Part shown: piece by piece, positions 1 through 9,963 of the stretch
Position numbering within the stretch: the stretch's first letter is position 1
Layout of the letters: each line of letters starts with the position of its first letter
Assembly (NCBI GenBank): GCA_002104985.1
Contig: MCGO01000283.1
Location: forward strand, 1-41,142
DNA from: Rhizoclosmatium globosum
Lineage: Eukaryota; Chytridiomycota; Chytridiomycetes; Chytridiales; Chytriomycetaceae
DNA: 41,142 nucleotides
Reading direction: 5' to 3'
Program-made: the position numbers and the translations under genes
Notes under the pieces: generated by a model
The model's database searches: none
The model's input: the letters and a program-made list of their open reading frames with translations, nothing else
What the model was told of the DNA's origin: nothing

Positions 1-455
1 TGCAGCTCCAGCCTTTGTCCAACACATTGAAATCTGGAGGAATTCTTGGAACAGTTCAATTATGAAACAGTATCAACAGCCAGCAAAGTTGAATGTGGGC
101 AACTGTTACAAGCAATAACAAGTACAAATTAATAGATGAATAGCAATGGGTTAAAATGGGCAACAAGTGTTGGCTTCCTAATTCATTGTGCACAAAGTTT
201 GATACTAAAACAGGTAAAGAGTAGCAGTAAAGGTAAATTAGTAGAGGGAAAACTGAGGATGCAAAAAGAAAACTGCTGATATAAGGAAACAAGAACCCAA
301 GAACAACACTCCCCTAATTAAGAGCAGTGCAACGCTTAAGACAGAAACTGCAATAACTTCAAAGGAAGTAAAATAAAGAAAGGGAGAAATAGGAAAAGCA
401 ATAACAAAGAATATCCAACAATTCCCAATTATCCTTACGTACAGAAAATTGGATG
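1..455. other. No gene seen
   Basis: AT-rich stretch left of the MITE. The only open frames are short, hydrophobic and of low complexity on the minus strand, and I see no conserved motif, splice pattern, tRNA or repeat in it. Confidence 0.6.
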
Positions 456-803
456 AATAGGGGTGGTCAAAGTTGGGTGTTTTGGACAATTTTCAAATGT
501 GCGAAAAGCGAAGTTTCGAAATGTCCAAAATCCGCTTTTCGAATCCAAAAGCGAGCCCCTACCTCGCTTTTCAATTTTGCTTTTGAGAGTCGCTTTTCAG
601 TTTTGCGATTCAACTTCGCTTTTCACCACCTAATCCGCTATAGCAAAACACCTCAAGCAGCCGTGGTTCGAAACCTCAACTCTGACCATCCCTGTCCACA
701 GGTTTCGAACCGCCGCTTTTCAAAATGATGAAACTTCGCTTTTCAAACACCCCAATGTTCGCTTTTCATTTTCTCAAATTTCTCAACTTTGACCACCCCT
801 AAT
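456..803. mobile_element. Non-autonomous MITE with 17-bp TIRs and 3-bp target duplication
   Basis: The left terminus AGGGGTGGTCAAAGTTG (459-475) is the exact reverse complement of the right terminus at 784-800. Both ends are flanked by AAT (456-458 and 801-803), a 3-bp target-site duplication as made by PIF/Harbinger elements. The 342-bp body has no credible coding capacity. It carries seven copies of the octamer CGCTTTTC, starting at 533, 565, 591, 617, 714, 737 and 760, and an inverted copy at 503-510. The spacing is regular: 26 bp within 565/591/617 and 23 bp within 714/737/760. Such subterminal repeats often bind transposase in other elements; that role is inferred here. Confidence 0.88.
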
Positions 804-1649
804 ATGCGCCTGAGCATGTACCCATCAAAACAAGCTGTTTGACTCAGTAATATTGGCTCTTCTCCTTTATTCAAAACTTTTAATACAATCTTTGGAGCAC
901 TTCACAACTTCTTGAGGACATGGACATACAATCATCCAATTTTCCACCTTTTCTTGAGAAATGTAGAAACAGTGCGCTACACAATTTGTGTTATTTTGTT
1001 ATTGCTGTTGAGGCTATTTTTTGATTTCTTTTCATTGTACATTCATTTTTGGTACTGGATGTTCCAATTCAATTGTTATATCCAATATATTTTTCCAGAG
1101 TGCCCTAATGCTGTGAGTGTATTCATTCTCTGGATGATTGTGCATCTGATTTGTCCATACCATGTGTGCAGTGAGCAGAACCAGGACTGGGGAGGATTTG
1201 CCATGTTTGGCCTGAAAAATTTGTGTTTTCTTTGGCCACCATGAATCTCAGTATGATTTGATGTTTCATATTGATGTTTACCACTTCTGATTTTCATTTT
1301 TCTTAATGGATTGTTTTCTGTCATTTGTTTGTATTCTAGTAATTGTCAGGTTTATCTCAATTGTCACTTCTCTGTAAGTTGCACAACTAGCCTCTACTTT
1401 TGCATGTCCAATTCTTTTGTCAAATCCAATCAGCAGCTTGTCTTTATTCTTCTGTTTGTTTGTTTCCTCACATTTTTTTTGGTTGGAAGACTTTTCATAA
1501 GGATATCTGTTATTTTGTGTTCAAGTTCTGTGGTGCATTTACTTGTGACTTCTTTTGGAGATGTTGGGTTTTCTTAACCAAGTTTTGCACTATACTTTGT
1601 TTCCCCACTGCACGATTGCAAGGGTTAATAATTTTTTATTGCCTTTGAT
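804..1649. other. No supported gene
   Basis: Open frames on both strands are short and mostly low-complexity or hydrophobic. One minus-strand frame (1324-1076) has a more protein-like composition rich in His, Gln and Arg, but no motif I recognise. I see no RNA gene. Confidence 0.5.
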
Positions 1650-2712
1650 TGGTCATTCCATCCCTCCATGCAGCTGTTTGACCTTTTCAATCTTTTTAGA
1701 CAGCAGAATATACACCATTGATGAAGGTCTCAATAGCTTGGTATCCACGTCCATTGAGGCACATAATAAACTGTAAGACACATGGCTTAAATACACTGAG
1801 GTTGAGAGCATCATGAAACGCAAGCGTGGAGATTTTGTGAGGAAGCAAGATAATGATTCACAACACATACCTTCTGATCCATCATTTCCTGCTCAACAGT
1901 TGCCAGAATACTCAATAACTTGTCGCACAACTTTGTAGCTCCTTTTTCAAGCAATACAGCATACTGTTCCAAGAGAGATTGGGAGACAAGTTCACAAGAA
2001 GGAGGAATATCCTCCTTAATAGGTCTTGGATTGCGTAGGTTGAGCAACATTATTACTCAACGTATGCAAAAATGCATGTGTCTTTGCCTTCCTTTGCCTT
2101 CACTGGTAGAGGCTTGGGTGTGTAGCTTTGGTTGACTTCCTCATCTAATTTCTCAATGATTTTGTTCTCTCTTGTGGCGTTAGAAGTGCCAATGGGTCTG
2201 GCGGGATTGGACATCCCAGCCTCCAGACTTTCTACCAGCACTGCCGACAGTGCACTGGTAGCTGGCGTTGACACAGCCTGCAAAACATTGTTGTTCCTGT
2301 CTGGAATCACGTCTTTGCAAGGAATCTAGTTGCTGGGGTTTGTGTTGAATTTAGTAGTTGATGCATACGTTTACAACCACAAACCGGATTTGAAGCGCTG
2401 CCGTTGCTCTCAAAGCATGTCCCATGTTTGTAACAGCTGAAGCCCACATCAACAAATCAAGGGAACTGTAGTGGGGATTACTTTCATCAAGCTTTGTTTT
2501 TGATATCATAAGCGTGCATATAATCCACCATTCTGTCGCTTGCCCTTGTCACTAGAGACAAAATTAACGTAGCTGCTAACTGATGGTTTGTTGGCATATG
2601 TCTTGCCGCCATCAAAGAGTTTCTGGAAGTCTTCAAGAGGAGCACCTCCAAACTCCGACTTGAATTCAGGAACATTGATCCTATAATCAAAGACTGGGCA
2701 TGATGCTACCAT
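1650..2712 (-). pseudogene. Unrecognised minus-strand coding remnants
   Basis: Several consecutive minus-strand open pieces (2712-2506, 2310-2053, 2050-1811, 1868-1653) have a soluble, protein-like composition. One stretch near 2100-2250 is rich in Lys/Glu, another near 1870-2040 has a Leu/Glu/Lys helix-like pattern. They lie in different frames separated by stops, and I could not connect them with convincing introns. No domain is recognised. They could be a decayed host gene or part of a transposon. Confidence 0.3.
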
Positions 2713-4220
2713 AAGTTGACCTTTGTGCTTTCAGTTAGTTTATTATTTATTTTAGTTTATTCTTGAACAAACGAGTAGAGAAAAGATGTGATAGCCTGAT
2801 TGGTTGTTGAAAGTCACTATCTTATCCAACAGACTAAAACCCCAGGGGGTCGGTGATGTCGCAACTATTTGCGACTTTGCCTCACAAAATTTCCTTGGGG
2901 TCAAAAAGGGACACTCATCCATCTTTCTCGGCCTGATTTCTTGATGAATATAAAACCTACGTTCCTCGTCCTTATATCAACGTGCTAACAATAATACAAC
3001 AAAGACTTGCACGGTCACCAATTTTCCGATTTCTGTTTATTTTATAGAATTGCACTCTTTCGACAATGCGTAATTAGTCGCTCACCAAAACTCGGATTTG
3101 CTATTGAAGAGAAAAAACCCCTTTTCCAGAACTTCAAGGTCTTGGTTTTATGGATTTGGCCTTAGTGTGTTGATTATAGTCTCTGAAACATACAGTCAAC
3201 CCTAAAACAGTAAGCAACCAACAAACCAAACAGACTAAGATTAAATAATAATTTTACTTTTGTTATTAGCCTACAGAACATAATTCTGAAGTTTGGAAGC
3301 ACTAAGTCAAACAAAAAGAGGGAGAATATTATTTACGTTAATTTCTTTTTATCAATATTATAAATGGCAACCAAAAAGTAAAAGATACTCAGAAAAGCTC
3401 AAGACGTCAGCGTTAATTGATTTGCTGAGTAAAACTTACTGGTCCAGCGCGTTGCAAAATCACCTACTTTCTTCCTCAAATACACAAATCTTAATTATAA
3501 AGGTCTTAAAACGGAAACCATTGTCCCTCAGCAAGATGCAACATCAGCACAAATAGGCTTTCAAATCTAATCAAACCTTTGCAAACAAAGCAGCACATGA
3601 ACAATATTGTCTCTGACTGGGTCTGTCACTGTTTGGTTTAAATGAGCTATTTTGAATATTGTTCCAAACTTCATAAAAAAGGCACATGCAGAAAATATAG
3701 ACTCAATTAAATTTAAGGTTTTTATTCAGGAATTTACTTACATTTGCTGGAAATCTGATAAGCAGATAGGGTTGATGAAGCACTGTAGCCTGGTGAGGTC
3801 AAAGGCACTTAAAACCCACGTTTCAACACTTCTGCAAAGTCTAATATCATCCTTGAGTACGTTGGCAACAAGGTAATGATGTTCTGGTCAGAGGATTGTT
3901 GAGATTTCTCAAATATTTTCTGATAATTAGCGAGGTTTTGCTAGAAGATTTTGGGGTGGGCTGGGATTGCCGACTTTCGTTGGGCTCAAATTGCCCACAC
4001 TCATTGCCAGACTCTATTATTCTATTTCAGCTGCCAAACACATACAGATTTTGTCAATATAATAATCATTAAAAACAATAAAACTTCATTAAAGTAACTC
4101 TTTTACATTCATACATATCGATGATATTGTTTTGGCAAGAGATACATATATTGCACAGACAATACTTATTGTGTTTGCTTGTTGTACGTAGACTAAGCCA
4201 GCACCTGTCTGAAGATTTGG
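2713..4220. other. No supported gene
   Basis: AT-rich, stop-rich in all frames. A TATA-like string occurs near 2948-2956 (gaatataaaacc) after a more GC-rich stretch, but no coding region follows that I can defend. No terminal repeats seen. Confidence 0.5.
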
Positions 4221-4223
4221 ATA

Positions 4224-4440
4224 TTGGCTCTTAGACAAGACCACTGCAATGCAACATTGGACATAATGGCTCACGTATTCAACAACTCTACAAGGAAAGT
4301 AAATGGAGCAGAAACATATGCTGTTACAGCCAAATTTGAGGAGTATGTGCAGCAATGTAGAAGAAGGAGCTGGAACTACAGAAGCGAAAATATGTCCTTG
4401 AAGCAAGCAGATTGGCAATAATGCAGAAGGCACATGATTT
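4224..4440 (+). pseudogene. Short coding remnant with charged helix
   Basis: Two overlapping plus-strand frames read as protein. One gives AETYAVTAKFEEYVQQCRRR; the other then continues ELELQKRKYVLEASRLA, a charged helical stretch of the kind found at the C-terminus of Myb/MADF-like accessory proteins of DNA transposons. A single-base shift separates them. Too short for a family call; the transposon link is inference from composition. Confidence 0.3.
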
Positions 4441-5580
4441 CATGTTGTGGCCACAAGGATTTCTTTGTGTGAACATTGTGTTTGTTAGACGGAAAAATAC
4501 ATTTCAAATGAACACTGACAATAATGCTGTCAAACATGCAAAACACTGGTGGAAGCTACTTTTGATATTGGCCATGACTTTGGCCTCCATAGAATTTGAA
4601 CCAGGCTCCTGCATATATTCCAATGATTCAAACATTTATTGTTTTGGGACATGGTCGCATAACCGAGTGTAAAATAATTCAATTTGCTGACGCGATCATA
4701 GCAGGTCAGCACAGCCACATTAAGGTGCTGCTGAGGTTGTAGTGTTGCTCAAGTGTTGACGATTTTTCTTTCCTTGTGAGTATTTTCGTGGAGGAAAAGT
4801 GGCCATCCATTTTTCTTTGTGACCATCCCCACGAAGAAAAATCCCCACCTCCAAAACAAAAATCCGAATAGTGAAACCTCCTTATTCTCTAGAACCAATT
4901 GGATGTGTATGGAAGAAAATTAAAATCATGGTAAGGGAATGAATCTTGAAACTAAGACGTGTCAAAACAACAAGGGAGGAAACAAAGCAAATTACTGCAA
5001 CAAAAGTTCAGACAAAGTAGGACCCGACAGATGCATGAGGGACTGAGAAGCAAGCAAAAAGAAGGCAAACAGAAACACAAAAATGATAACATCAGATAAC
5101 ATTGGAATAAAGACAATCCCAGTGGGAGACATTTGCAACCTGCTGAGTTCAGACACAATAACAAAGCACTGTGGAACAGACCATAGGACAAAAGACAGGG
5201 AAAACGCCCACCTGGGTTGGGATGCAGAACAACAGATCAGATAATGATGAAACAAGACACTCCCTCCACACAGAAAAAAATGGTGAGCAACAACCTCACC
5301 CTACACCAAAACAAATCTGGGAGAGCTCGCCTCTGGAGCGTTGTTACCAAATCATGAGTAGAAACCAAATCTATGTCTAGCCATAAGACCAAGTTACCGC
5401 AAGACTAGAGACCTCATAACAGATGTATAGTAATTGGGTACAAAGTAAATTGATGGCTAAGGGGATAGATACTGAAAAGCACAACATAATATGCTATAAG
5501 ATCACTGATTATACGGGGAAAGGTTGGGCATTCAAGTTTTATTGCAAATTAACAGAGTGTGCTTGATTTGGTATAAAACA
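4441..5580. other. No supported gene
   Basis: Purine-rich on the plus strand from about 4900 to 5400, giving long but low-complexity Leu/Cys/Ser minus-strand frames that look like composition artefacts. A weak inverted pair (TTCGTGG near 4786, CCACGAA near 4832) is present. No gene or RNA is supported. Confidence 0.5.
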
Positions 5581-5704
5581 TGTCAAAGGTAAGGGGTGGT
5601 TCCAAGTGGTTCTTTCCGACTGGTAATTTTTTTTGACAATTTTCAGTCTGGCGGGATGGGGAAATGATGGCTATCCAGTTGGAACAGAAAAATAATAGTA
5701 AAAT

Positions 5705-5802
5705 ATGGATAGCCAGGACATCATGTATATTTCAGCCGCTGTTGCTACTGAAGCTGCTGTGGCATTTACTGCAGTAATAATTGCCACTTCTGATGGCTCA
5801 TA
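5705..5802 (+). pseudogene. Harbinger transposase, N-terminal part
   Basis: An open frame from ATG 5705 (MDSQDIMYIS...) runs to the TA target site at 5801-5802. When the sequence right of the pogo element (from 7977) is placed directly after it, the same frame continues without a stop through residues ending in LRETYVVVEP near 8105. This places the true 5' end of the transposase gene left of the insertion. The piece has no domain of its own; the assignment rests on this continuity. Confidence 0.65.
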
Positions 5803-5870
5803 CCGTATTTCGTGTGGTCATAAGGCACCCCCTTGTCATAAGGCACTGAAAATTTTCACTGTACCTTTCC

Positions 5871-6221
5871 ATGGCAGCGAGACCTCCAGAAGTTGACGTC
5901 GTTGGTCTTGCAATCAATGACCATGGTTGATCGTGTTCAATCCATAAAACATGTGGTGAAGTTGTCAGGGTTGGTAGCTATTTGGAGTTTGTTGAAGGAA
6001 GGAACGGTTCAGAACAGCACGTCAAAGCCTTCCTGGTGAATACAGAAGGACGTGGATGTTGTGTTGGGCTTTTGCCTCGCTTCTTATTAGGATCTTTAGA
6101 TCATTATGTGGGAAAGGTGTGAAGAGCTGCAGTACTTCATGCAACCAGTGAAAACAGGTCAATCAGACTGCTGTCGCATCGGAATGGTGGCATGGCAACA
6201 TGTGTTCTACAATGTAACTGA
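5871..6221 (+). pseudogene. Accessory ORF of the pogo element, unrecognised
   Basis: From ATG 5871 a frame reads MAARPPEVDVVGLAINDHG, meets a TGA at 5928, then continues in the same frame with a compact globular-looking region (CGEVVRVGSYLEF, GRGCCVGLLPRFLLGSLDHY) to a second TGA at 6120. It stops at 6219-6221, about 10 bp from the transposase stop on the other strand. An alternative frame after 6105 also reads well (YEELQYF-like, GMVAWQHVFYN), so at least one shift is likely. Cys residues and a GLLPRF-type motif suggest a small folded domain. I do not recognise the family. Its position between the TIR and the transposase makes it part of the element. Confidence 0.55.
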
Positions 6222-6231
6222 TGTTTCTTTA

Positions 6232-7776
6232 TCAATAAACATAATCAACTGGTTGTATAGTTTGTTTAGTTTTCCTTCTCTCCTTCCTCCCCTGCTCTTC
6301 TTCGTCGTCTGCCTCAACATCCTCATCCTCAAAGAACACCTCATTTTCAACGTCCCTGTGCTCATCATACACATCACCAGAAGCAGCGGCTCCAAATTCC
6401 TCTGTATAATCATCATCAGGAACAACAGAGTCACTCTCAGTCGCATTTTCCGCCTTATCAGCCTTCAACGCATCAGCAGTTTCATTTGACATTATCCAAT
6501 GTGTCGCCAAGTATTAATGATGGATCGAGGGGAGATAGTGGACCAAGCGTCAATCATAAATGAACGGATCTGATCCTGCCCAATTGCCGCAGTTGGATTA
6601 TCCATGGACCAAATGGTTTGAAGGTCAAACATACAATCTTTGAACGGCTGATTGATTCCAACGTTGCATGGCTATATGTGGTTAAATTTCAAGTTTGATG
6701 TCAACCTTCTCACCTGAGCTTTGGAGGTACATCCAGGAGGGATATGAAGCACAATAACATTGTGCTTCTCCAGTCTATTTACTGAGGACGCTATCATATG
6801 GACCTTGAACGAATCCAGAATGAGAATCAGTGGGGTGACTTCCTCTGCTGCCACTGGAGCAATCACCTTGTCCACCCACTCATCAAAAACCGCTGCATCA
6901 CACCATGCATTTGCTTGAACTGTGAATAGTGCCTTGAAAGGCGATACCTTGTTATGAACAGATGTGCATTCACGGTGCACTTTGGCGCTTTTCTTTCCTT
7001 TGAAAACAACAAAAGCCGGGAGGCAGCGACCAGTTGCAGTAACGGCCAAGTTTGCAGTTGCACGGCTTCCGTGAGTTGTCTTGGTTTTTTTATGTTGACT
7101 ATCTTGATTCCACGTCTAGTTATTGTGCGCTTGGCCTGGATATCAAATGGCACGTTTGTCTGATCCATGTTGATAACCCGATGCCAGGATACATTGTAGC
7201 GACGACGCCATTCTTTCACAAGATCCACAAAGTCCGAAACTTGAGCCACGTCAACAACGGCATTTTGGGAAATGTGTGTACCTGCACGGTCTGCAAAGCC
7301 ATTGCACTTCATAATTTGTTCAATATAGGAACGGACTCGATTCATTCGTGATTGCAGGGTCTTGGCAGTTTGGAGCTCAGTTGTCTTACAAAAGAACAGA
7401 TATTTAGCCATCACGTTGATAGCAATCATCCTTCTGGTAAGTGGCAATCCAGATACTTCGTGCTGGGTAACTAAATCCACAATGTACGCACCAATAGTGT
7501 CCTCGTACTGCATGGCAGACCTTTATGGAGTGTTCTCTTGGACTTGATTGACTTCGCAAGGTTTCCTTCTTGCTTGATCCAACCCTGGAGAGCTGAGCGA
7601 CCAACACCGTATTGAATCGCAGTTTGGCTGATATTGCCCGTCTCTCGGGCCTCCTTGATTGCAGCTTGTTTCAATCCAACACTTGGAGTGTATCTCTTCT
7701 TATGTACACGCCCATCCTCGCCGCATCTTGGTCCTAATGCACCACGACGAATCAGCTTTGATGTGGATGGAAGCAT
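6232..7776 (-). pseudogene. pogo-like transposase (HTH + DDE_1), inactivated
   Basis: From ATG 7776 the protein begins with a basic region and a Psq/CENP-B-type helix-turn-helix (KQAAIKEARETGNIS, about 7660-7550). A second DNA-binding region (RMIAINVMAKYL) and a DDE_1 catalytic core follow: INMDQT (first Asp), LILDSFKVHM (second Asp) and PPGCTSKAQ. A 42-nt GT-AG intron (6713-6672) interrupts the codons between SKAQ and PCNVGI. The usual third acid, the Asp of the QPLDxG-type motif, is Asn here (codon AAC at 6665-6663). An acidic tail ends at 6232. Frameshifts fall near 7520, 7095 and 6500. The lost third acid argues for a dead enzyme even if the shifts are sequence errors. Confidence 0.85.
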
Positions 7777-7976
7777 ATTGGGGCTCGCTGCCGTGGCGGC
7801 AGAAGGTCCAAAGGACTGGCCATTTCCGGACTTTTTTGAAAAATATAATATCAATTAAAAGAGAAACCTTCATTTAATCTTGTGTATCTCAATGTATAAG
7901 GCATGATATATTTGGTCATAAGGCACCAGGCAAATTTTCATGTACCTATGGGTGCCTTATGACCACACAAATACAG

Positions 7977-9057
7977 TATGATTGGCACTTGGAACGTGCC
8001 TCAGTTCAACACCTCTTCTCCACATGTGTTTCACAATGGGAAGAAGTGCACACCAACCACTTGTACGACACTGGCGGTTTAAGAGAAACCTACGTTGTAG
8101 TTGAGCCTCATTTGAGTTCATCGTTGCTTGAATTGAAGAGAGGTGGGGGCCGACAAATAAGCCCCTTGGACAGAACGCCTGTTTCTCAATTCGGGACTGC
8201 ATTGCCGTTACCCTGCACTATGTAACTTCTGGAAACACATATGCCAGTGCCAGTTCTTTGTTTGGAATTTCCAACTCGTGTATGTGAATATGTTCTGCAA
8301 GGGGTCAAAGGCCTTGTTCAAAGATTTCAACATGACACAATCCACTTGCCAACAACCAAGGAAGAGTGGCAGGAAATAAGCGATGGTTTTGAAGAATTGC
8401 ACAAGAGATTCCAAACATCTTGGGGGCAATTGATGGTTCCGTTTTTCGAATTTGCCGCTTCGCAGACTTTCTTGGCTGGTATTGTGGAAAGGATTTCTTG
8501 CCTTCAATATGCAGGCAATTGTGGATCACAAGATGCACTGTATTTCTTTCTTGCTGCGATCAGGAAGTTGCAGCGACAAATTAATCTTCAACCGCCCATG
8601 CTTTGGTCAAAACATCCATCTAAAGATTCCATCAACTGGACTCTTCCTTGCTGATGCTGAATATCAACTTTTCCAGCACATTATGACTCCGTACCCAATA
8701 TACTTCCAAATGCCAGATGACAAACCAAAGTACAACTACCATCACAGTCGCGCCAGGATGACAGTCAAAAGAGTGTTTGGGCTATTCAAAGGTCGCTTTC
8801 AAACCTACAAGAAGGCATTAGTATTGGAGACGCCTCAGTATATGTCAGCAGTGATCACAGCAACACTTGTTTTGCACAATTGGCTGATTGACTTGGATGC
8901 CACAGATGCAGTGGATGCAAAGGAACGCAGATGGATGCATATAAATGGAGACCACCAAAGACAAGATGAACGGAACAGAGTTGATCCAGTTTCTGGGGAC
9001 GACGCAAGGGCCGTGAGGGACAACCTGAAAAACTTAATTTTCTCAGTAGTGAATTAA
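7977..9057 (+). pseudogene. Harbinger transposase (DDE_Tnp_4), main part
   Basis: The frame-corrected order of motifs is that of PIF/Harbinger transposases: an N-terminal helical domain (NACFSIRDCIAVTLHYV, SGNTYASASSLFGIS, about 8175-8275), AIDGS with the first catalytic Asp (about 8431-8446), a KGFLAFNMQAIVD strand and GSCSDKLIF with the second Asp (about 8490-8590), FLADAEYQLF (about 8645), then YNYHHSRARMTVKRVFGLFK (about 8731-8790) and VLHNWLIDLD. The third acid, normally Glu in the VExxFGxLK motif, is Lys here. In-frame stops near 8097 and 8130 and shifts near 8070, 8275, 8430 and 8490 break the gene. It ends with TAA at 9055. Confidence 0.85.
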
Positions 9058-9089
9058 ATAATAAATAAATTGGAATAAACTAAGAAGAG

Positions 9090-9963
9090 AAATGGAACGC
9101 GTAGACAAAGGCAATGATCAACATATCAGGCAACACCTCCAGCCCGGGCTCTACCGCCAAATCTTGAGTCAAGATTGCAGCAAGAGAAAATTGAATCTGC
9201 CATCTTGTCAGTTTTATCCGCTATTCTCTCGGCAAGCTGGATCATGGTTTTCATGGCTTCTGAATCACCTCCTGACTGCTAGTTCACCATACCTCTTCCA
9301 AGAGCCTCCAATCCCTCTTTCAATCCAGTTCCCAACAAAGCAATGGCAGTCCTTTCTTTCCTTTTGCAGATCCCTCAATTACCTTCTCCCGCTCCGCTTG
9401 CTGCTTTTTGATTGTACTCTCCACTTCAGCAGAAGGAGTAAGAACCAAGAGATCATTGTCATCATTGTCATCATTGTCATCATTGTCATTGTTGCCGTCA
9501 AGTTGGCGTCTGTAGTCGGTAAGGATGAGAAACGTAAAACCTGAAAGTACAAGAGACTCACTTGGGAAAGTATTCACTGCCATTGCCAATGTTGAAACTG
9601 TCATTAGATGACAGCTTCCACTTGAGAACACTCATGGGGGCTTCTTCTGATTGACTGTAAGAAGTATTTGCCAATCCCTTTTTGTCACCAAAGTATTCAA
9701 CCAACACTTCCTAATCATCTGGTAGGTTATTGTAATTCCAACGCATTCCATCTGCATCTTTCCAGACATGTCGGCAAAAGTCTACAGTAGTGGGGGGAGA
9801 GAAAAACTTCTGTTAGATGAAGCCGTGATAAAAAACAAGACATTGGGTATGTTGGGCATGGAAGTCGTGTATTGCTCAGCAATCTGTGAATAACCAGAGG
9901 GCTAAGCAATTTGAAACCCAACCGGACAGAGAAAAACAAACCCCAGACAAAAAGAGGAAACAA
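9090..9963 (-). pseudogene. Harbinger second gene (Myb/SANT-like protein), decayed
   Basis: Read on the minus strand, fragments form the expected layout of the Harbinger accessory protein: a Trp-containing segment (WKDADGMRWNYNNLPDD, about 9763-9715), EVLVEYFGDKKGLA, an acidic Asp/Asn repeat (about 9490-9452), a Lys/Glu helix (ESTIKKQQAEREKVIEG, about 9430-9375) and a C-terminal helix (EAMKTMIQLAERIADKTDKM, about 9265-9205) ending FGGRARAGG near 9135. Stops and shifts separate the parts. In active elements this protein binds DNA and helps import the transposase; here it is a relic. It is convergent with the transposase gene. Confidence 0.65.
9452..9490. repeat. 9-bp microsatellite (ATCATTGTC)n
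   Basis: About four tandem copies of a 9-bp unit. On the minus strand it encodes a run of Asn-Asp-Asp within the Harbinger second gene, so it is an in-frame codon repeat. Confidence 0.85.

Larger units (their letters stand above)
5803..7976 (-). mobile_element. pogo-like (Tc1/mariner superfamily) element with TIRs and TA duplication
   Basis: The left terminus (5803-5830) and right terminus (7950-7976) are imperfect inverted repeats sharing the core GTGTGGTCATAAGGCACCC. Each is flanked by TA (5801-5802, 7977-7978), the target site of Tc1/mariner/pogo elements. The right end begins CTGTATTT in TIR orientation, and pogo-group ends typically begin CAGT or similar. Extra copies of GTCATAAGGCAC lie just inside the left end (5835-5846) and the right end (7914-7926). 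The 2.17-kb body holds a minus-strand transposase (7776-6232) and a plus-strand ORF (5871-6221) meeting tail to tail about 10 bp apart. Confidence 0.88.
5592..9963 (+). mobile_element. PIF/Harbinger element, decayed and split by a pogo insertion
   Basis: The element is defined by a Harbinger DDE transposase relic (plus, 5705-5802 and 7977-9057) and a convergent Myb/SANT-like second gene relic (minus, about 9090-9963), the usual two-gene content of PIF/Harbinger. A pogo-like element at 5803-7976 interrupts the transposase. The left end is tentatively placed at AGGGGTGGT (5592-5600), which matches the first nine bases of the MITE terminus at 459. I found no inverted copy to mark a right end, so that boundary is only the limit of recognisable coding sequence. 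Confidence 0.7.

Noticed and set aside
655..715. TTCGAA-containing near-palindrome resembling tRNA T-loops
   Set aside because: Lies within the MITE, and no cloverleaf can be drawn around it.
2940..3060. TATA-like string and possible retrotransposon LTR start
   Set aside because: No matching second repeat, primer-binding site or polyprotein was found nearby.
4586..4610. tRNA T-arm-like string on the minus strand
   Set aside because: Upstream sequence does not form acceptor, D or anticodon arms.
4780..4845. Small inverted repeat as a second MITE
   Set aside because: Only seven paired bases, no target duplication and no extended termini.
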